This document shows positions 8,426 through 16,651 of a stretch of 49,683 bases of DNA, piece after piece; positions within the stretch are counted from its first letter, which is position 1, and every line of letters begins with the position of its first letter. The position numbers and the translations under genes were made by a program. Location: NCBI GenBank assembly GCA_964644675.1, contig CAZXWK010000013.1, forward strand, positions 1 to 49,683, given 5' to 3'. The notes under the pieces are model-generated. The model had not been told where the DNA came from and did not search any database. It saw only the letters and a list, made by a program, of their open reading frames with translations. The stretch comes from CAZXWK01 sp964644675. GTDB taxonomy: Bacteria > Actinomycetota > Coriobacteriia > Anaerosomatales > JAAXUF01.

Positions 8426-8506
8426 CGCCGCGCTCCCATCCGCCGCCGTGGGCTCTCCGTCTGTGTATGCCCGTTCCATCGCGTGGCCCGGCGTGCCCGG
8501 AACGCA

Positions 8507-8538
8507 GAGAGGGCGACCCCTTTCGGGATCGCCCTCTC
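8507..8538 (-). terminator. Strong hairpin terminator downstream of the cold-shock gene
   Basis: On the minus strand the RNA folds into a 14-bp stem (GAGAGGGCGATCCC with its complement), including one U-G pair that is a mismatch on the plus strand. It is capped by a GAAA tetraloop. It lies 26 nt after the cold-shock stop codon. There is no U-tract, as often in high-GC genomes. Confidence 0.8.
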
Positions 8539-8564
8539 AGACAAAGCCTGCGATGCGGAAGTGT

Positions 8565-8768
8565 CTACTTGGGGAAGACCTTCGTGGCCTGCAGCTTGCC
8601 GTTCTGGCCGGTCGTGACCTCAAACGTCACGGCCTGACCCTCGTCGAGGGTCTTGAAGCCATCGGTCTGGATCTCGGAGAAGTGGACGAACAGATCGTCG
8701 CCATCCTCACGCGAGATGAAGCCGTAGCCCTTGTCCGGGTTGAACCACTTGACGGTACCTTCAGCCAT
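8565..8768 (-). CDS. Cold-shock protein, CspA family
   Basis: A 67-residue single OB-fold RNA chaperone. It begins MAEGTVKWFN and carries RNP1 (KGYGFI) and RNP2 (LFVHF). The start is the ATG at 8766-8768; an upstream in-frame ATG would add 13 residues that do not belong to the family. A long leader of about 110 nt lies between a candidate extended -10 at 8887-8882 and the start codon, as is usual for csp genes with thermosensitive 5' UTRs. A strong hairpin terminator follows, so the gene is monocistronic. Confidence 0.97.
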   Translation of the reverse strand: MAEGTVKWFNPDKGYGFISREDGDDLFVHFSEIQTDGFKTLDEGQAVTFEVTTGQNGKLQATKVFPK

Positions 8769-8881
8769 TCCAAACTCACTCTCCGCCCCACGGTGGGGGC
8801 AAAACAATGCGGCGCGATCGTTCCGCGTGTGTCAGCGGACTTATCACGCCGCGAACCCAGGCTCGTCCATGAGCCACAGGC

Positions 8882-8890
8882 ACTATAGCA
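8882..8890 (-). promoter_or_regulatory. Candidate extended -10 promoter of the cold-shock gene
   Basis: The minus strand reads TGC-TATAGT, a good extended -10 about 115 nt upstream of the csp start codon. No convincing -35 at 17 nt; extended -10 promoters often lack one. Confidence 0.5.
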
Positions 8891-8937
8891 CGGAATGCGC
8901 CATCGCGCCCACAACTGGGTTCAACGGGTAGTGCAGA

Positions 8938-9381
8938 CTACTTCGGAAACATCCAGAAGACGAGGTATGCGATCACCGCGAGCGCCACGACGATCAGGAT
9001 CCAGGAGATGGTGCTCGCCTTGAACGGTCCCTTGAGCTCAGCCTTCTCCTCGGCCTCGATCTGCGCTTCACGCGAGCGATGCGCCGAGCCCCCGTGGCCG
9101 TTGGCCTCGCCACCGATGATGCGGCGTGCTTCGTCCTCGTCAGCCCGGTGCACCTCCAGTACGACCTTGCGATCGTCGTCGTGCTCGACCCGGGAATCGA
9201 GGTTGGCCTTGATCAGTCTGCGCTCGAGGGCCTTGACGTGCTCCTTGGAGCCTTCCCCACCGCGGTGGATGACGACCCAGTCGTCGTCTCGCTCCTCCCG
9301 CTTCTTGTGCGAGGGATGGCCGGGCGGCGCCGGCACGACCGGCTGGTCCGGAAAGATCGGGTCGCTCGTGGGGCTGGTCAT
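8938..9381 (-). CDS. Hypothetical tail-anchored membrane protein with DUF2007-like region
   Basis: A 147-residue protein of unknown function. Proline-rich N-terminus (about 1-30), then a compact alpha/beta segment with KALERRLIKANLDSRV and VVLEVHRADEDEARRII. That segment resembles the small DUF2007/'putative signal transducing protein' fold (weak resemblance by eye). A charged linker follows and one TM helix at about 121-143 ends at the C-terminus. The ATG at 9379-9381 is strongly supported by GGAGGAGG five bases upstream. The topology predicts a cytoplasmic domain held at the membrane by a tail anchor. Confidence 0.7.
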   Translation of the reverse strand: MTSPTSDPIFPDQPVVPAPPGHPSHKKREERDDDWVVIHRGGEGSKEHVKALERRLIKANLDSRVEHDDDRKVVLEVHRADEDEARRIIGGEANGHGGSAHRSREAQIEAEEKAELKGPFKASTISWILIVVALAVIAYLVFWMFPK

Positions 9382-9485
9382 GCGTCCTCCTCCGTGGCGC
9401 ACTGCGCGCGGTCGGGAGCCATGGTATCAGGAGTCCGTGCGCGCGGCGGAAGCCGCCGCAGACCCCGCAGGTGCACGCCGGCAGA

Positions 9486-9872
9486 CTAGCCGGGCATCTT
9501 GGTGAGCATCCCCCACACGAGGACGGCGATCCAAGCCAGCCACGGAATTGGCAGCACGCGAGCTACCTTGGCCTGCAGCTCGACGTTGCCGGCCGAGGCG
9601 GCGTACGTCGCGAACGCGGCCCCTGTCGCCATACCCGCCATGACGAGCAGCGCAAGGACCGTGTGCGGCAGACCGGTCGGCGACAGGTCCAGCCCGCCGA
9701 TGGCCGCACCCATCGAGACGGTGGCCGCAATGTCGAAGGCGACACCGGCCCACAGCGTGCCGAGCTCAAGGCCGCCGAACTTCTTGCGCTTGAACGCCGT
9801 CCACGTGCCGATCGAGTACAGCACGGCGGCGAACAGGAGCGACAGCAGTCCGATGATCACGTTGGCGCGCAT
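9486..9872 (-). CDS. HsmA-like small integral membrane protein
   Basis: A 128-residue protein with four predicted TM helices and little else. The pattern (AVLYSIGTWTAFKRKKF near the N-terminus, then a Gly/Ala-rich second helix and a W-rich final helix) fits the HsmA/TIGR03987 family of unknown function. The start ATG (9870-9872) is preceded by a G-rich Shine-Dalgarno (GGGGGGA). It appears monocistronic. No catalytic residues are evident. Confidence 0.65.
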   Translation of the reverse strand: MRANVIIGLLSLLFAAVLYSIGTWTAFKRKKFGGLELGTLWAGVAFDIAATVSMGAAIGGLDLSPTGLPHTVLALLVMAGMATGAAFATYAASAGNVELQAKVARVLPIPWLAWIAVLVWGMLTKMPG

Positions 9873-9977
9873 AGGTCCCCCCTCAGGTCTACACAGCCGA
9901 GAATCCGCGAAGAGCGTAGCACTTCCCCCGTGCAACGAGACGCCCGCGCGCATTGGGAACTCCCAGCAGCGCAGGAC

Positions 9978-11537
9978 CTAGTAGACGCGCACCTCGCTGA
10001 GCGCGTTCGCCTTCCCGGCGGTCGTGCCGGACACCTCGACACGTACGTAGCGCGCCGCGCGCGTGGAGAACGTGTACGTCTCGGGAGCGGCCGTCTCGCC
10101 ACTGCTCATCGTCTTGGACACGAGCTTGTAGCGCTTGCCGTCGGACGAGAGCGAGATTCGCAGCGGCGCGCTGCGGCTGTCGCCGCGAGCCACCGCGATC
10201 GAGACGGCGCCGACCGGCTGCACGGCCCCGAGGTCCAGCCGCAGTGACTGCTTGCCCGTCGAGGTCCATGCGGTCGCCGTCGAACCGTCCACCGCTCGCC
10301 CGGAACGGCCCTTGGTGGCTCGTGCCGCCCGCACCGGGATCGGCTGGCCGGTGACGGGCAGGCGCCGCGAGCGGAGCATCGCTTCGAGGAAGAAGTAGTC
10401 TCCGAACGACTGGCCCACGTCAGCCGTCCCTCCCCAGTAGCTCATGGTCCCGTGGCGGAGCACCGCAGGGTCGCCGCTCCCCGCCGAGAGGTACGCGGGT
10501 GAACCGAGTGACGCGAGGATCGCCTTCGCCGCGTCGCCGTAGCGGAGGCGGTTCTCGGCGGAGGGATCCGTGGTCGCGAGGTCGATCAGGCCGGACGCGG
10601 CGATGGCCGCCGCCGCGGAGTCGCGCGGCTCGTCGGGGATGTTGGGGGCGCGGAAGTCCCAGTACGGAACCATGTCGGGCGGCACGTCCGCCAGGAAACG
10701 ATCCGACACGCGACGCGCGGCGTCGAGGAGCACCGGATCGCCGGTCTCGCGGTACGCGGTTGCGAAGCCGTGGATCGCCCACGCCTGGCCACGCGACCAC
10801 ATCGAGTCAGCCGAGTACCCCTGCGAGGTCGTCTTCTGCTTCACGGCCCCAGTGGCGGGATCGTAGATCACCAGGTGATACGTGCTTCCGTCCGGCCGGA
10901 TGAAGTCACGGGCGGTGTTGAGCGCGTGCTGATGGGCGACCGAGCGCCAGTACTTCGAACCGCCGTTGCGCGCCCCCCACCACAGGATCTGAAGGTTCAT
11001 CATGTCGTCCATGATCACGTGGTAGTCCGACGCCGTGTTCCGGGAGCGGACGAGGCCCACCGAGGGGCCGTACCGGGCGGCCTGATACTTGGCGGCCCTG
11101 AGGGCCACGGTCCGCAGACGCTTGTCGCCGGTGAGTCGATACCCGCGGGCGTAGCTCGAGAAGTAGCGGAAACCCAGGTCGGTCTCGGCGGAACTCAAGT
11201 GCAGCGAGCCGAGCGATGCCTGACGCGCAGTCGCGCGCGTGCGCCACCACGAGTCTCCGGTGAGCTGATAGTCGAGCCAGAGCTCGCCGGGCAGAAAGCC
11301 GCTGATCCAGCCGTTCGCCGCTCGGGTCTCCCACGCGCCGTTGCGCGAGTAGTAGGTGTAGCGGGCCTTGGGCGTGCGCTTCTCGGTCGAGAGGACGCGC
11401 GCCTTGGCGTAGGACTGCGCGGAGCGGACCTGTGAGTAGAACCCGGCCTCGGGCAGCGATGCGACGGCCGTCGCCGGCGCGACGCACGCGAGTGACATGC
11501 AGACGGCAAGCGACGCGGCGACGGAGCGAAGGCGCAC
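9978..11537 (-). CDS. Secreted unsaturated uronyl hydrolase (GH88-type) with C-terminal F5/8-type C domain
   Basis: A 519-residue secreted enzyme predicted to remove unsaturated glucuronic/galacturonic acid residues left by polysaccharide lyases. Signal peptide at about 1-25. The alpha/alpha-barrel spans about 30-405, with GH88 landmarks GFLPGELWLDYQLTGD, D120 in TDLGFRY, D177 in VIMDDMMNL, and SMWSRGQAWAIHGF. D120 and D177 correspond to the two catalytic aspartates of Bacillus UGL. Residues about 410-519 look like a discoidin/CBM32-type sandwich ending in KANALSEVRVY. The start is the GTG at 11535-11537 with AAGGA six bases upstream. No polysaccharide lyase, sulfatase or transporter gene is adjacent, so it may act on host, biofilm or sheath polymers released by others. 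Confidence 0.88.
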   Translation of the reverse strand: MRLRSVAASLAVCMSLACVAPATAVASLPEAGFYSQVRSAQSYAKARVLSTEKRTPKARYTYYSRNGAWETRAANGWISGFLPGELWLDYQLTGDSWWRTRATARQASLGSLHLSSAETDLGFRYFSSYARGYRLTGDKRLRTVALRAAKYQAARYGPSVGLVRSRNTASDYHVIMDDMMNLQILWWGARNGGSKYWRSVAHQHALNTARDFIRPDGSTYHLVIYDPATGAVKQKTTSQGYSADSMWSRGQAWAIHGFATAYRETGDPVLLDAARRVSDRFLADVPPDMVPYWDFRAPNIPDEPRDSAAAAIAASGLIDLATTDPSAENRLRYGDAAKAILASLGSPAYLSAGSGDPAVLRHGTMSYWGGTADVGQSFGDYFFLEAMLRSRRLPVTGQPIPVRAARATKGRSGRAVDGSTATAWTSTGKQSLRLDLGAVQPVGAVSIAVARGDSRSAPLRISLSSDGKRYKLVSKTMSSGETAAPETYTFSTRAARYVRVEVSGTTAGKANALSEVRVY

Positions 11538-11604
11538 AGGGAGTCCTTCCGGCACTCGGGGACGTCTCAGAACACCCTCGAGTCTAGCACCGGCCGCGTC
11601 CGCC

Positions 11605-12294
11605 TCAGTCGCGGCGCTCCTCGGAGCCCCGCATCGCCGCGCCCGCCGCGTCCACGCGGGACTCGAGTGCGGACACCCGCTCGACCAGACCCGCGAGTGC
11701 CGCGTCGTCGACGACCGCGGCAGAGGTGCCAACCGCTGCGCCAGGCGACTCGGCCGCCATCCGCCGGTCGCGCACGAACTTCAGGTAGCCGAGACCGATC
11801 GTCACCACGAGCGCGAACGCGATGACGATGAAGCGCGCGGTCGAGTTCCCGCTGAAGATCACCCACCCGACGCCGTAGACCATGGTGAACAGCCCGCCGA
11901 GCAGCAGGCCGTTACTGATGACCTTGAGCTGCTCGCTGCGGATGAGGGAGATCACCAGCACCAGCGTGGCGAACAGCACCAGGATGATGCTCGTGTTGCG
12001 CGCCCAGATCTTCATCTCGGCGTCGATGGTGTCCTGAAGCGCGTTCTGCTCCTTCTGGAGCTTCTCCATAGCCGCCTGTTGCGTCGCGTCGAGGCTGCCG
12101 TCCTTGCCGGTACGGATGTTGAGCGCCTCCATCTTGCGCGAGATCGCCTGCTGCTCCTTCTGGTGCTGCTCAGCAGGCGAGGGGTAGAACGTGTTGACCC
12201 CGACGCCGATGAAGGCGAGCACCATCAGGCCGAGGAAGAACGAGAAGATCGTCTGGAGCGCGTAGTGCTGGCGCTCGTTGGTCGACGGTGCCAT
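11605..12294 (-). CDS. Hypothetical multi-pass membrane protein with coiled coil
   Basis: A 229-residue protein not recognised as a named family. It has TM helices at about 15-36, 99-117, 127-147 and 152-170. An outside or linker loop between the first two (about 40-97) is rich in Gln/Glu/Lys and is probably a coiled coil. The C-terminal tail (about 175-229) has a second short heptad-like run, LAGLVERVSALESRV. Start ATG at 12292-12294 with CGGAGGAGCCACC upstream. It is 73 nt after the PNPOx-like gene on the same strand and might share its transcript. Confidence 0.6.
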   Translation of the reverse strand: MAPSTNERQHYALQTIFSFFLGLMVLAFIGVGVNTFYPSPAEQHQKEQQAISRKMEALNIRTGKDGSLDATQQAAMEKLQKEQNALQDTIDAEMKIWARNTSIILVLFATLVLVISLIRSEQLKVISNGLLLGGLFTMVYGVGWVIFSGNSTARFIVIAFALVVTIGLGYLKFVRDRRMAAESPGAAVGTSAAVVDDAALAGLVERVSALESRVDAAGAAMRGSEERRD

Positions 12295-12367
12295 GGTGGC
12301 TCCTCCGGTCGGGAACGGCCTTCGTCAGTATCGTACCCGCGTGCCAGCGATGCCCGCGGCAGACGCG

Positions 12368-12856
12368 CTACTTGCCCTGCTTGGCGGTCAGCTCTTCGAT
12401 CTCGAAGACGAGCGCGTTCATGCGGTTCCACACCTTGTCGCCGTCGAGCTTGTTGCGCTCCCAGACCACAGGCAGGTTCTCCTCGCCCTCGAGCTGCAGG
12501 ACGAGCGTGCGCATCGCGGCGAGCTCGTCGTCGCGGTCGTCGAGCAGCCGCATGCGACCGGTCATCACGACCGACTCGAACGGGTGCTCGCACGCGCCCT
12601 CGGTGTAGCCGTGGTCGACGACGACCGTCGCGCACGCACGCGGGTTGCGCTCGACGATGTCGAGCTTGCGGCCCTCGGGCGCGACGTGGAAGCACAACCG
12701 CCGCAGCTCCGGGTCGTAACCGCAGCTGAGGGTGACCACGTAGGGCTCGTCCCCATCCGCAAGCGCGATCGTCGCGTAGCGGGCCGAGCGGAGGATCTGC
12801 TCGATCCGCTCGGCGTCTTCGATCGCGCGGTCGGTGCGTCGCATGGGGTGGGCCAT
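12368..12856 (-). CDS. Pyridoxamine 5'-phosphate oxidase-like flavoprotein (NimA type)
   Basis: A 162-residue split-barrel flavin-binding protein. The N-terminal pattern MRRTDRAIEDAERIEQILRS, then ARYATIALADGDEPYVVTLS and the pair LCFHVAPEGRKLDIVERNP, is characteristic of the NimA/PNPOx-like family. Members are FMN- or haem-binding, and some reduce nitroimidazoles. The start ATG (12854-12856) has GAGGAGA six bases upstream; an upstream in-frame ATG lacks a ribosome site. The true substrate cannot be read from the sequence. Confidence 0.85.
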   Translation of the reverse strand: MAHPMRRTDRAIEDAERIEQILRSARYATIALADGDEPYVVTLSCGYDPELRRLCFHVAPEGRKLDIVERNPRACATVVVDHGYTEGACEHPFESVVMTGRMRLLDDRDDELAAMRTLVLQLEGEENLPVVWERNKLDGDKVWNRMNALVFEIEELTAKQGK

Positions 12857-13037
12857 CGGCTGTCTCCTCGTCGTAGGGTGCGTCCAGTCTACCCGACCGT
12901 TCGGCGGCGCCACGGCACTCCCGCGCCCCTGTCGCGTTCACGAACCGCGCTCCCCGCCTTCACACGGCATTCACTCGCGGTGCGGATAGTCATTGGTGTC
13001 AGAGAGACAGAACCACCAACGAACGGAGGCACTCGCA

Positions 13038-13565
13038 ATGAGCAAGAAGCGTATCGCGGCCCTCCTGGCCGGCGCCCTGGTCCTCGGGCTGGTGGCGGGC
13101 AACGTGGCGTCGGGCTTCGCGGCCACCACGACGAGCACGACCGCTCCGGCCGGTCTCGGGCTGCGGCTCGGGGCGACCATGCGCGAGAGCGGCGGCCGGC
13201 TCCTCGACGTCGTCGCGAAGCTGACCGGCACGAGCACCGAGGCGGTCATCGCCGACCGCCAGGCCGGCAAGACCTTCACGGCGATCGCCGCCGAGAAGGG
13301 CGTCAGCAAGGACGAGGTCGTCTCGGAGGCCCTCAAGGTCCGCACGCAGGTCCTCGACGCCAAGGTGAAGGACGGCTCGATCACCCAGGCCCAGGCCGAC
13401 GCGGCCAAGGTCCGCATGGAGACCCGTCTGAACGAGCGCGTCGACTCGGTCAACACGGCGTGTGACGGCACCGGCGGCGGTGGCCAGGGTCGCGGCATGG
13501 GTCGCGGGATGGGCGGCCAGGGTCGCGGCATGGGTGGCGGCGCCTGCACCGCTCCCGCGCAGTAG
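13038..13565 (+). CDS. Secreted alpha-helical protein with Gly/Met/Arg repeat tail (DUF2680-like)
   Basis: A 175-residue exported protein. Signal peptide at about 1-28 (basic start, hydrophobic core LLAGALVLGLVAGNVA). A Thr-rich stretch follows, then an all-helical region (about 55-130) with TFTAIAAEKGVSKDEVVSEA and QAQADAAKVRMETRL that resembles DUF2680-type envelope proteins. The last 30 residues are a repeat of G-Q-G-R-G-M units ending in GGGACTAPAQ. Start ATG with GGAGG eight bases upstream. It is immediately followed by a terminator and then by a two-component system that might control it. The Met/Gly-rich tail could bind metal (copper) or be low-complexity cell-wall filler; neither is shown. 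Confidence 0.75.
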   Translation: MSKKRIAALLAGALVLGLVAGNVASGFAATTTSTTAPAGLGLRLGATMRESGGRLLDVVAKLTGTSTEAVIADRQAGKTFTAIAAEKGVSKDEVVSEALKVRTQVLDAKVKDGSITQAQADAAKVRMETRLNERVDSVNTACDGTGGGGQGRGMGRGMGGQGRGMGGGACTAPAQ

Positions 13566-13606
13566 GCTCGAGCGCAGCGGTCGCACCGACCGCAAGCTGC
13601 ACGAAC

Positions 13607-13637
13607 AGCCCGGCCGTGGGATACTCACGGCCGGGCT
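13607..13637 (+). terminator. Hairpin terminator after the Gly/Met-rich secreted protein gene
   Basis: A perfect 12-bp inverted repeat, AGCCCGGCCGTG with its complement, and a 7-nt loop, 42 nt after the stop codon and just before the two-component operon. No U-tract. Confidence 0.7.
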
Positions 13638-13669
13638 CCGCGTTCACCGATCCCGACCGGAGAAGACCG

Positions 13670-14347
13670 ATGCCGACCATTCTCGTCGTCGACGACAACG
13701 CCAAGATCGTCGATGTGCTTGCCGAGTACCTCAAGGCAGACGGCTACACGACCGTCACCGCGGGCGACGGCCCCGCAGCGGTGGCAGCCGCCTCCGAACA
13801 CCATCCGGACCTGGCGCTGGTGGACGTGATGCTTCCGGGCATCGACGGCCTCGAGCTGACCCGCCGCTTCCAGGCCGATGGGATCCCCGTGATCCTGGTG
13901 ACCGCGCGCACCGAGGAGGTCGACCGCCTCGTCGGGCTCGAGATCGGTGCCGACGACTACATCACCAAGCCGTTCAGCCCTCGCGAGGTGGTGGCGCGGG
14001 TGAAGGCCGTCTTGCGGCGCTGCTCGCGCCAGGCGTCCGGCACCAGCTCGCTGCACGTGGGCGACCTCACGCTCGACCGGGACCGGCGCGAGGTCCGTCT
14101 CGGCGCCCAGACGATAGAGCTGACCCGCTCGGAGTTCGACATCCTCGCGACCATGGCCGCGCATCCCGGCCGCGTCTACACGCGGCTCCAACTGCTCGAG
14201 GCCGCGTCGGGCGACGCGTTCGACGGCTACGAGCGCACCATCGACGCACACGTGAAGAACATCCGCCGCAAGCTCGGCGAGGACCCACGCGACCCGCGGT
14301 TCGTGCGCACGGTCTTCGGCGTCGGCTACAAGGTCGAGGCGCCCTGA
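13670..14347 (+). CDS. OmpR/PhoB-family response regulator
   Basis: A 225-residue DNA-binding response regulator. The receiver domain (1-118) has D8/D9, phosphoacceptor D52, T-A-R at the switch position and a conserved lysine in TKPFSP. The winged-helix effector domain (about 130-225) has the typical ELTRSEFDILATMAAHPGRV and TIDAHVKNIRRKLGEDP runs. I use the ATG at 13670 (with GGAGAAG upstream); in-frame codons further 5' lie inside the preceding hairpin. It is one base from the histidine kinase gene, forming a two-gene operon. Targets are unknown. Confidence 0.96.
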   Translation: MPTILVVDDNAKIVDVLAEYLKADGYTTVTAGDGPAAVAAASEHHPDLALVDVMLPGIDGLELTRRFQADGIPVILVTARTEEVDRLVGLEIGADDYITKPFSPREVVARVKAVLRRCSRQASGTSSLHVGDLTLDRDRREVRLGAQTIELTRSEFDILATMAAHPGRVYTRLQLLEAASGDAFDGYERTIDAHVKNIRRKLGEDPRDPRFVRTVFGVGYKVEAP

Positions 14348-14348
14348 C

Positions 14349-15458
14349 ATGCGCCGGTCGAGTCTCGTCCTCCAGGTCTTCCTGTCGATCCTCGTCGTCG
14401 CGCTCGGTGTCGTGCTCGCGGTGGGTCTGATCGCGCGCAACGCGTTGTCCCGAGCGTTCGACGCCTACCTCGCAACCCTGCCCTCACCTCCGGGCGGCGG
14501 CATGCACCGCGGCCGCATGATGCTCGGTGCCGCCGAGCAGACATTCGTCGCGAGCGTGGACCGCTCCGTCTACCTGGGCGCCGCCATCGCCATCGTCATC
14601 GCGATCATCGCGGCTCTGCTCATCGCGCGGTATCTCAGCAGGCCACTGCGCCGGCTGGAGACGGCGGCCGAAGGGCTCGCGGCCGGGGACCTGAGCCACC
14701 GCGTCGACGTACAGGGGCCGGCCGAGGTCGCTGCGCTCGGCGAGGCCTTCAACCGTATGGCCGACTCACTCGAAGAGGCCGAGACGCTCAGGCGGCGGCT
14801 CGTGGCCGACGTCGCGCACGAGCTCCGCAACCCCATCGCTGCCGCACGGGCGCAGGCCGAGGGCATGGCGGAGGGCGTCCTCGAGGTCGATCCGGCGCGC
14901 CTGGACTCGCTCGTCGACGACCTGCACCACCTCACGGTGCTCGTGGACGACCTGCAGGAGCTCTCGCTCGCGGAGTCCGGCCGTCTCAGCTACGAGATGG
15001 GCCCTCTCGACCTGACCGTACTCGCGGCGCGCGAAGCCGAGCGAGCGGCGACCACCGCCTCCCCGGGAGTGATCGTGAGCGGACCGGCGGGGGCCGACGC
15101 GGTGATCGTCTCGGCGGACGAACGGCGAATCTCGCAGGTGCTTCGCAACCTGCTGTCGAACGCGATCCGCCACACGGCAGCGGGTTCCGTCACCGTCACG
15201 GTCGCATCGTTCGACGGCTTCGCGGACGTACGCGTGACCGACACGGGCGAGGGCATCCCGGCCGAGGACCTTCCCCACGTGTTCGAGCGGTTCTACCGCG
15301 CCGACTCCTCGCGCTCGGCCGACACGGGCGGCGCGGGACTGGGCCTCGCGATCTCGAGCCGCATCGTCGAGGACCACGGCGGCTCGGTCTTCGCTGAGAG
15401 CCGGGAAGGCTCTGGGGCCACGATCGGCTTCCGCTTGCCGCTCCTGCCCCGGGACTAG
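14349..15458 (+). CDS. Membrane sensor histidine kinase (HAMP, HisKA, HATPase_c)
   Basis: A 369-residue transmembrane kinase for the adjacent regulator. TM1 is at about 9-29, followed by a short extracytoplasmic segment (about 30-72) rich in Gly/Met/His (PPGGGMHRGRMM). TM2 is at about 74-94, then HAMP, HisKA with phosphorylatable H157 in DVAHELRNPIA, and an HATPase_c domain with N box NLLSNAIRHT, G1 VTDTGEGIP and G2 GAGLGLAIS. The Met/His/Gly-rich outer loop resembles the composition of the tail of the secreted protein encoded just upstream, so a shared metal-related signal is possible (inference). Confidence 0.96.
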   Translation: MRRSSLVLQVFLSILVVALGVVLAVGLIARNALSRAFDAYLATLPSPPGGGMHRGRMMLGAAEQTFVASVDRSVYLGAAIAIVIAIIAALLIARYLSRPLRRLETAAEGLAAGDLSHRVDVQGPAEVAALGEAFNRMADSLEEAETLRRRLVADVAHELRNPIAAARAQAEGMAEGVLEVDPARLDSLVDDLHHLTVLVDDLQELSLAESGRLSYEMGPLDLTVLAAREAERAATTASPGVIVSGPAGADAVIVSADERRISQVLRNLLSNAIRHTAAGSVTVTVASFDGFADVRVTDTGEGIPAEDLPHVFERFYRADSSRSADTGGAGLGLAISSRIVEDHGGSVFAESREGSGATIGFRLPLLPRD

Positions 15459-15480
15459 TCCGCTCGACTTGCGTCCCGCC

Positions 15481-15499
15481 ATACCCCGTGGGGTATACT
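15481..15499 (+). promoter_or_regulatory. Promoter with ATACC-N6-GGTAT operator upstream of the methyltransferase gene
   Basis: The near-perfect palindrome ATACCCCGTGGGGTAT occupies 15481-15496. Its last three bases start a -10 hexamer TATACT (15494-15499), and TTGCGT at 15469-15474 could be a -35 (19-nt spacer). The palindrome has the look of CsoR/CstR-family operators (known for TACCCC...GGGGTA-type sites). A second copy with the same placement on a -10 lies at 17890-17905 in front of the polyferredoxin gene. Confidence 0.65.
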
Positions 15500-15534
15500 T
15501 TCGCGGGACTCGACTCCGACGACTGCGAGGCGGC

Positions 15535-16149
15535 ATGGCGCATCTCAAGTTCGACATCACGAGGCTCGAGCGGCTCAACGACGCGGGACGCTTCGAGCAG
15601 CTCGACCCGGACCGGATGTGGGAAGCGCTCGGATCCCCTCGCCCGTCGGCCATCGTCGAGATCGGTGCCGGCACGGGGTTGTTCTCGGCACGCTTCGCCG
15701 AGCTTGCGCCCGGCGCCGTCGTCTACGCGGTCGACGCCGAGCCCGCCATGGTCCAGTGGATGCTCGAGAACCGCGAGGGCGTCGCCGAGGGCCGTATCGT
15801 ACCGGTCCTGAGCAGCGAGTCTTCGATCCCGCTCCCCTCGGCGACAGCAGACGTCGTCGTGATGATCAACGTGCACCACGAGCTGGCGGACCCCGACGCG
15901 ACCTACCGCGAAGGCGCACGCCTGCTCAAGCCCGGCGGCCGCATGCTCGTGGTCGACTGGGCGCCACGCGAGACCCCGAAGGGCCCGCCCCAGTCGGTGC
16001 GCGCCAGCGCCGAGACGCTCGAGGCCACACTGGCGTCGGCCGGCATGTGCGACGTCGTCGTCCACCCCGACCTCGAATGGCACCACATGCTCACGGCCTG
16101 CCGGCAACCACCCGAGCGAGCCGGGCGCGAGTGCGACTGCACGCGCTGA
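15535..16149 (+). CDS. Class I SAM-dependent methyltransferase
   Basis: A 204-residue Rossmann-fold methyltransferase. Motif I is VEIGAGTGLFSARFA (about 43-57), followed by the acidic VYAVDAEPAMV strand and a motif with VVVMINVHHELADP. The C-terminus ends in a Cys-rich tail (RECDCTR). The start ATG at 15535 has GAGGCGGC upstream. It is first in an operon with the NifX-like gene (29 nt gap), driven by the palindrome-bearing promoter. The substrate is unknown. The operon context with iron-sulfur and NifX-like proteins suggests a metal, metalloid or cofactor substrate rather than a metabolic one. Confidence 0.85.
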   Translation: MAHLKFDITRLERLNDAGRFEQLDPDRMWEALGSPRPSAIVEIGAGTGLFSARFAELAPGAVVYAVDAEPAMVQWMLENREGVAEGRIVPVLSSESSIPLPSATADVVVMINVHHELADPDATYREGARLLKPGGRMLVVDWAPRETPKGPPQSVRASAETLEATLASAGMCDVVVHPDLEWHHMLTACRQPPERAGRECDCTR

Positions 16150-16178
16150 CGGACCACCCGATTCCCTCTGGAGGACCA

Positions 16179-16556
16179 ATGAGCGAGACCCTCAAGATCG
16201 TCACCCCCACCGAGGCCCCCGGCGGCCTCGATTCGCGCCGCTCGGCGCACTTCGGACACGCCCCGTGCTTCACCGTCGTCGACGTGGTCGACGGCACCAT
16301 CACGGGGAGCTACGTCGTGACGAACCCGCCCCACGAGCAGGGCGGCTGTGGTCGGGTCGTCATGATGCTCGCGCGTGAAGGCGTGTCCGCCGCGATCGTC
16401 GAAGGCATGGGACGCGGCCCGCGCTCCGCCATGGCCTCGACCGGGATCGCCGCCTACCGAGACGCGCTCTCCCCCACCCCGCGCGACGCGGTGACGGCAC
16501 TGCTCGCGGGTGACCTGCCGCCCTTCGGCGACCAGCACACATGCGGAGGCCACTAG
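16179..16556 (+). CDS. NifX/NifB C-terminal-like (dinitrogenase Fe-Mo cofactor binding) family protein
   Basis: A 125-residue protein of the NifX/NafY/NifB-tail family, which binds Fe-Mo or Fe-S cofactors. It contains DSRRSAHFGHAPCF near the start, GGCGRVVMMLAREGVSAAIV in the middle and the run GMGRGPRSAM, with a C-terminal HTCGGH that could bind metal. No nitrogenase gene is visible, so it belongs to the widespread non-nitrogenase branch found in anaerobes. Start ATG with GGAGGA five bases upstream. The gene is the last of its operon and ends 25 nt before a 15-bp terminator hairpin. Confidence 0.88.
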   Translation: MSETLKIVTPTEAPGGLDSRRSAHFGHAPCFTVVDVVDGTITGSYVVTNPPHEQGGCGRVVMMLAREGVSAAIVEGMGRGPRSAMASTGIAAYRDALSPTPRDAVTALLAGDLPPFGDQHTCGGH

Positions 16557-16581
16557 GCCTCTACCGAGACCCTGACCGACG

Positions 16582-16615
16582 AAGAAGGGCGAGGCCCCGT
16601 GGCCTCGCCCTTCTT
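16582..16615. terminator. Bidirectional 15-bp terminator between convergent operons
   Basis: A perfect inverted repeat, AAGAAGGGCGAGGCC with its complement around a 4-nt loop. The A-rich left end and T-rich right end (TTCTT) give a U-rich end in both directions. It lies 25 nt after the NifX-like stop and 36 nt after the stop of the oppositely oriented polyferredoxin gene. Confidence 0.85.
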
Positions 16616-16651
16616 GCTGCCTCCGACCGGACTCGGCATCCCACGCGAGCG

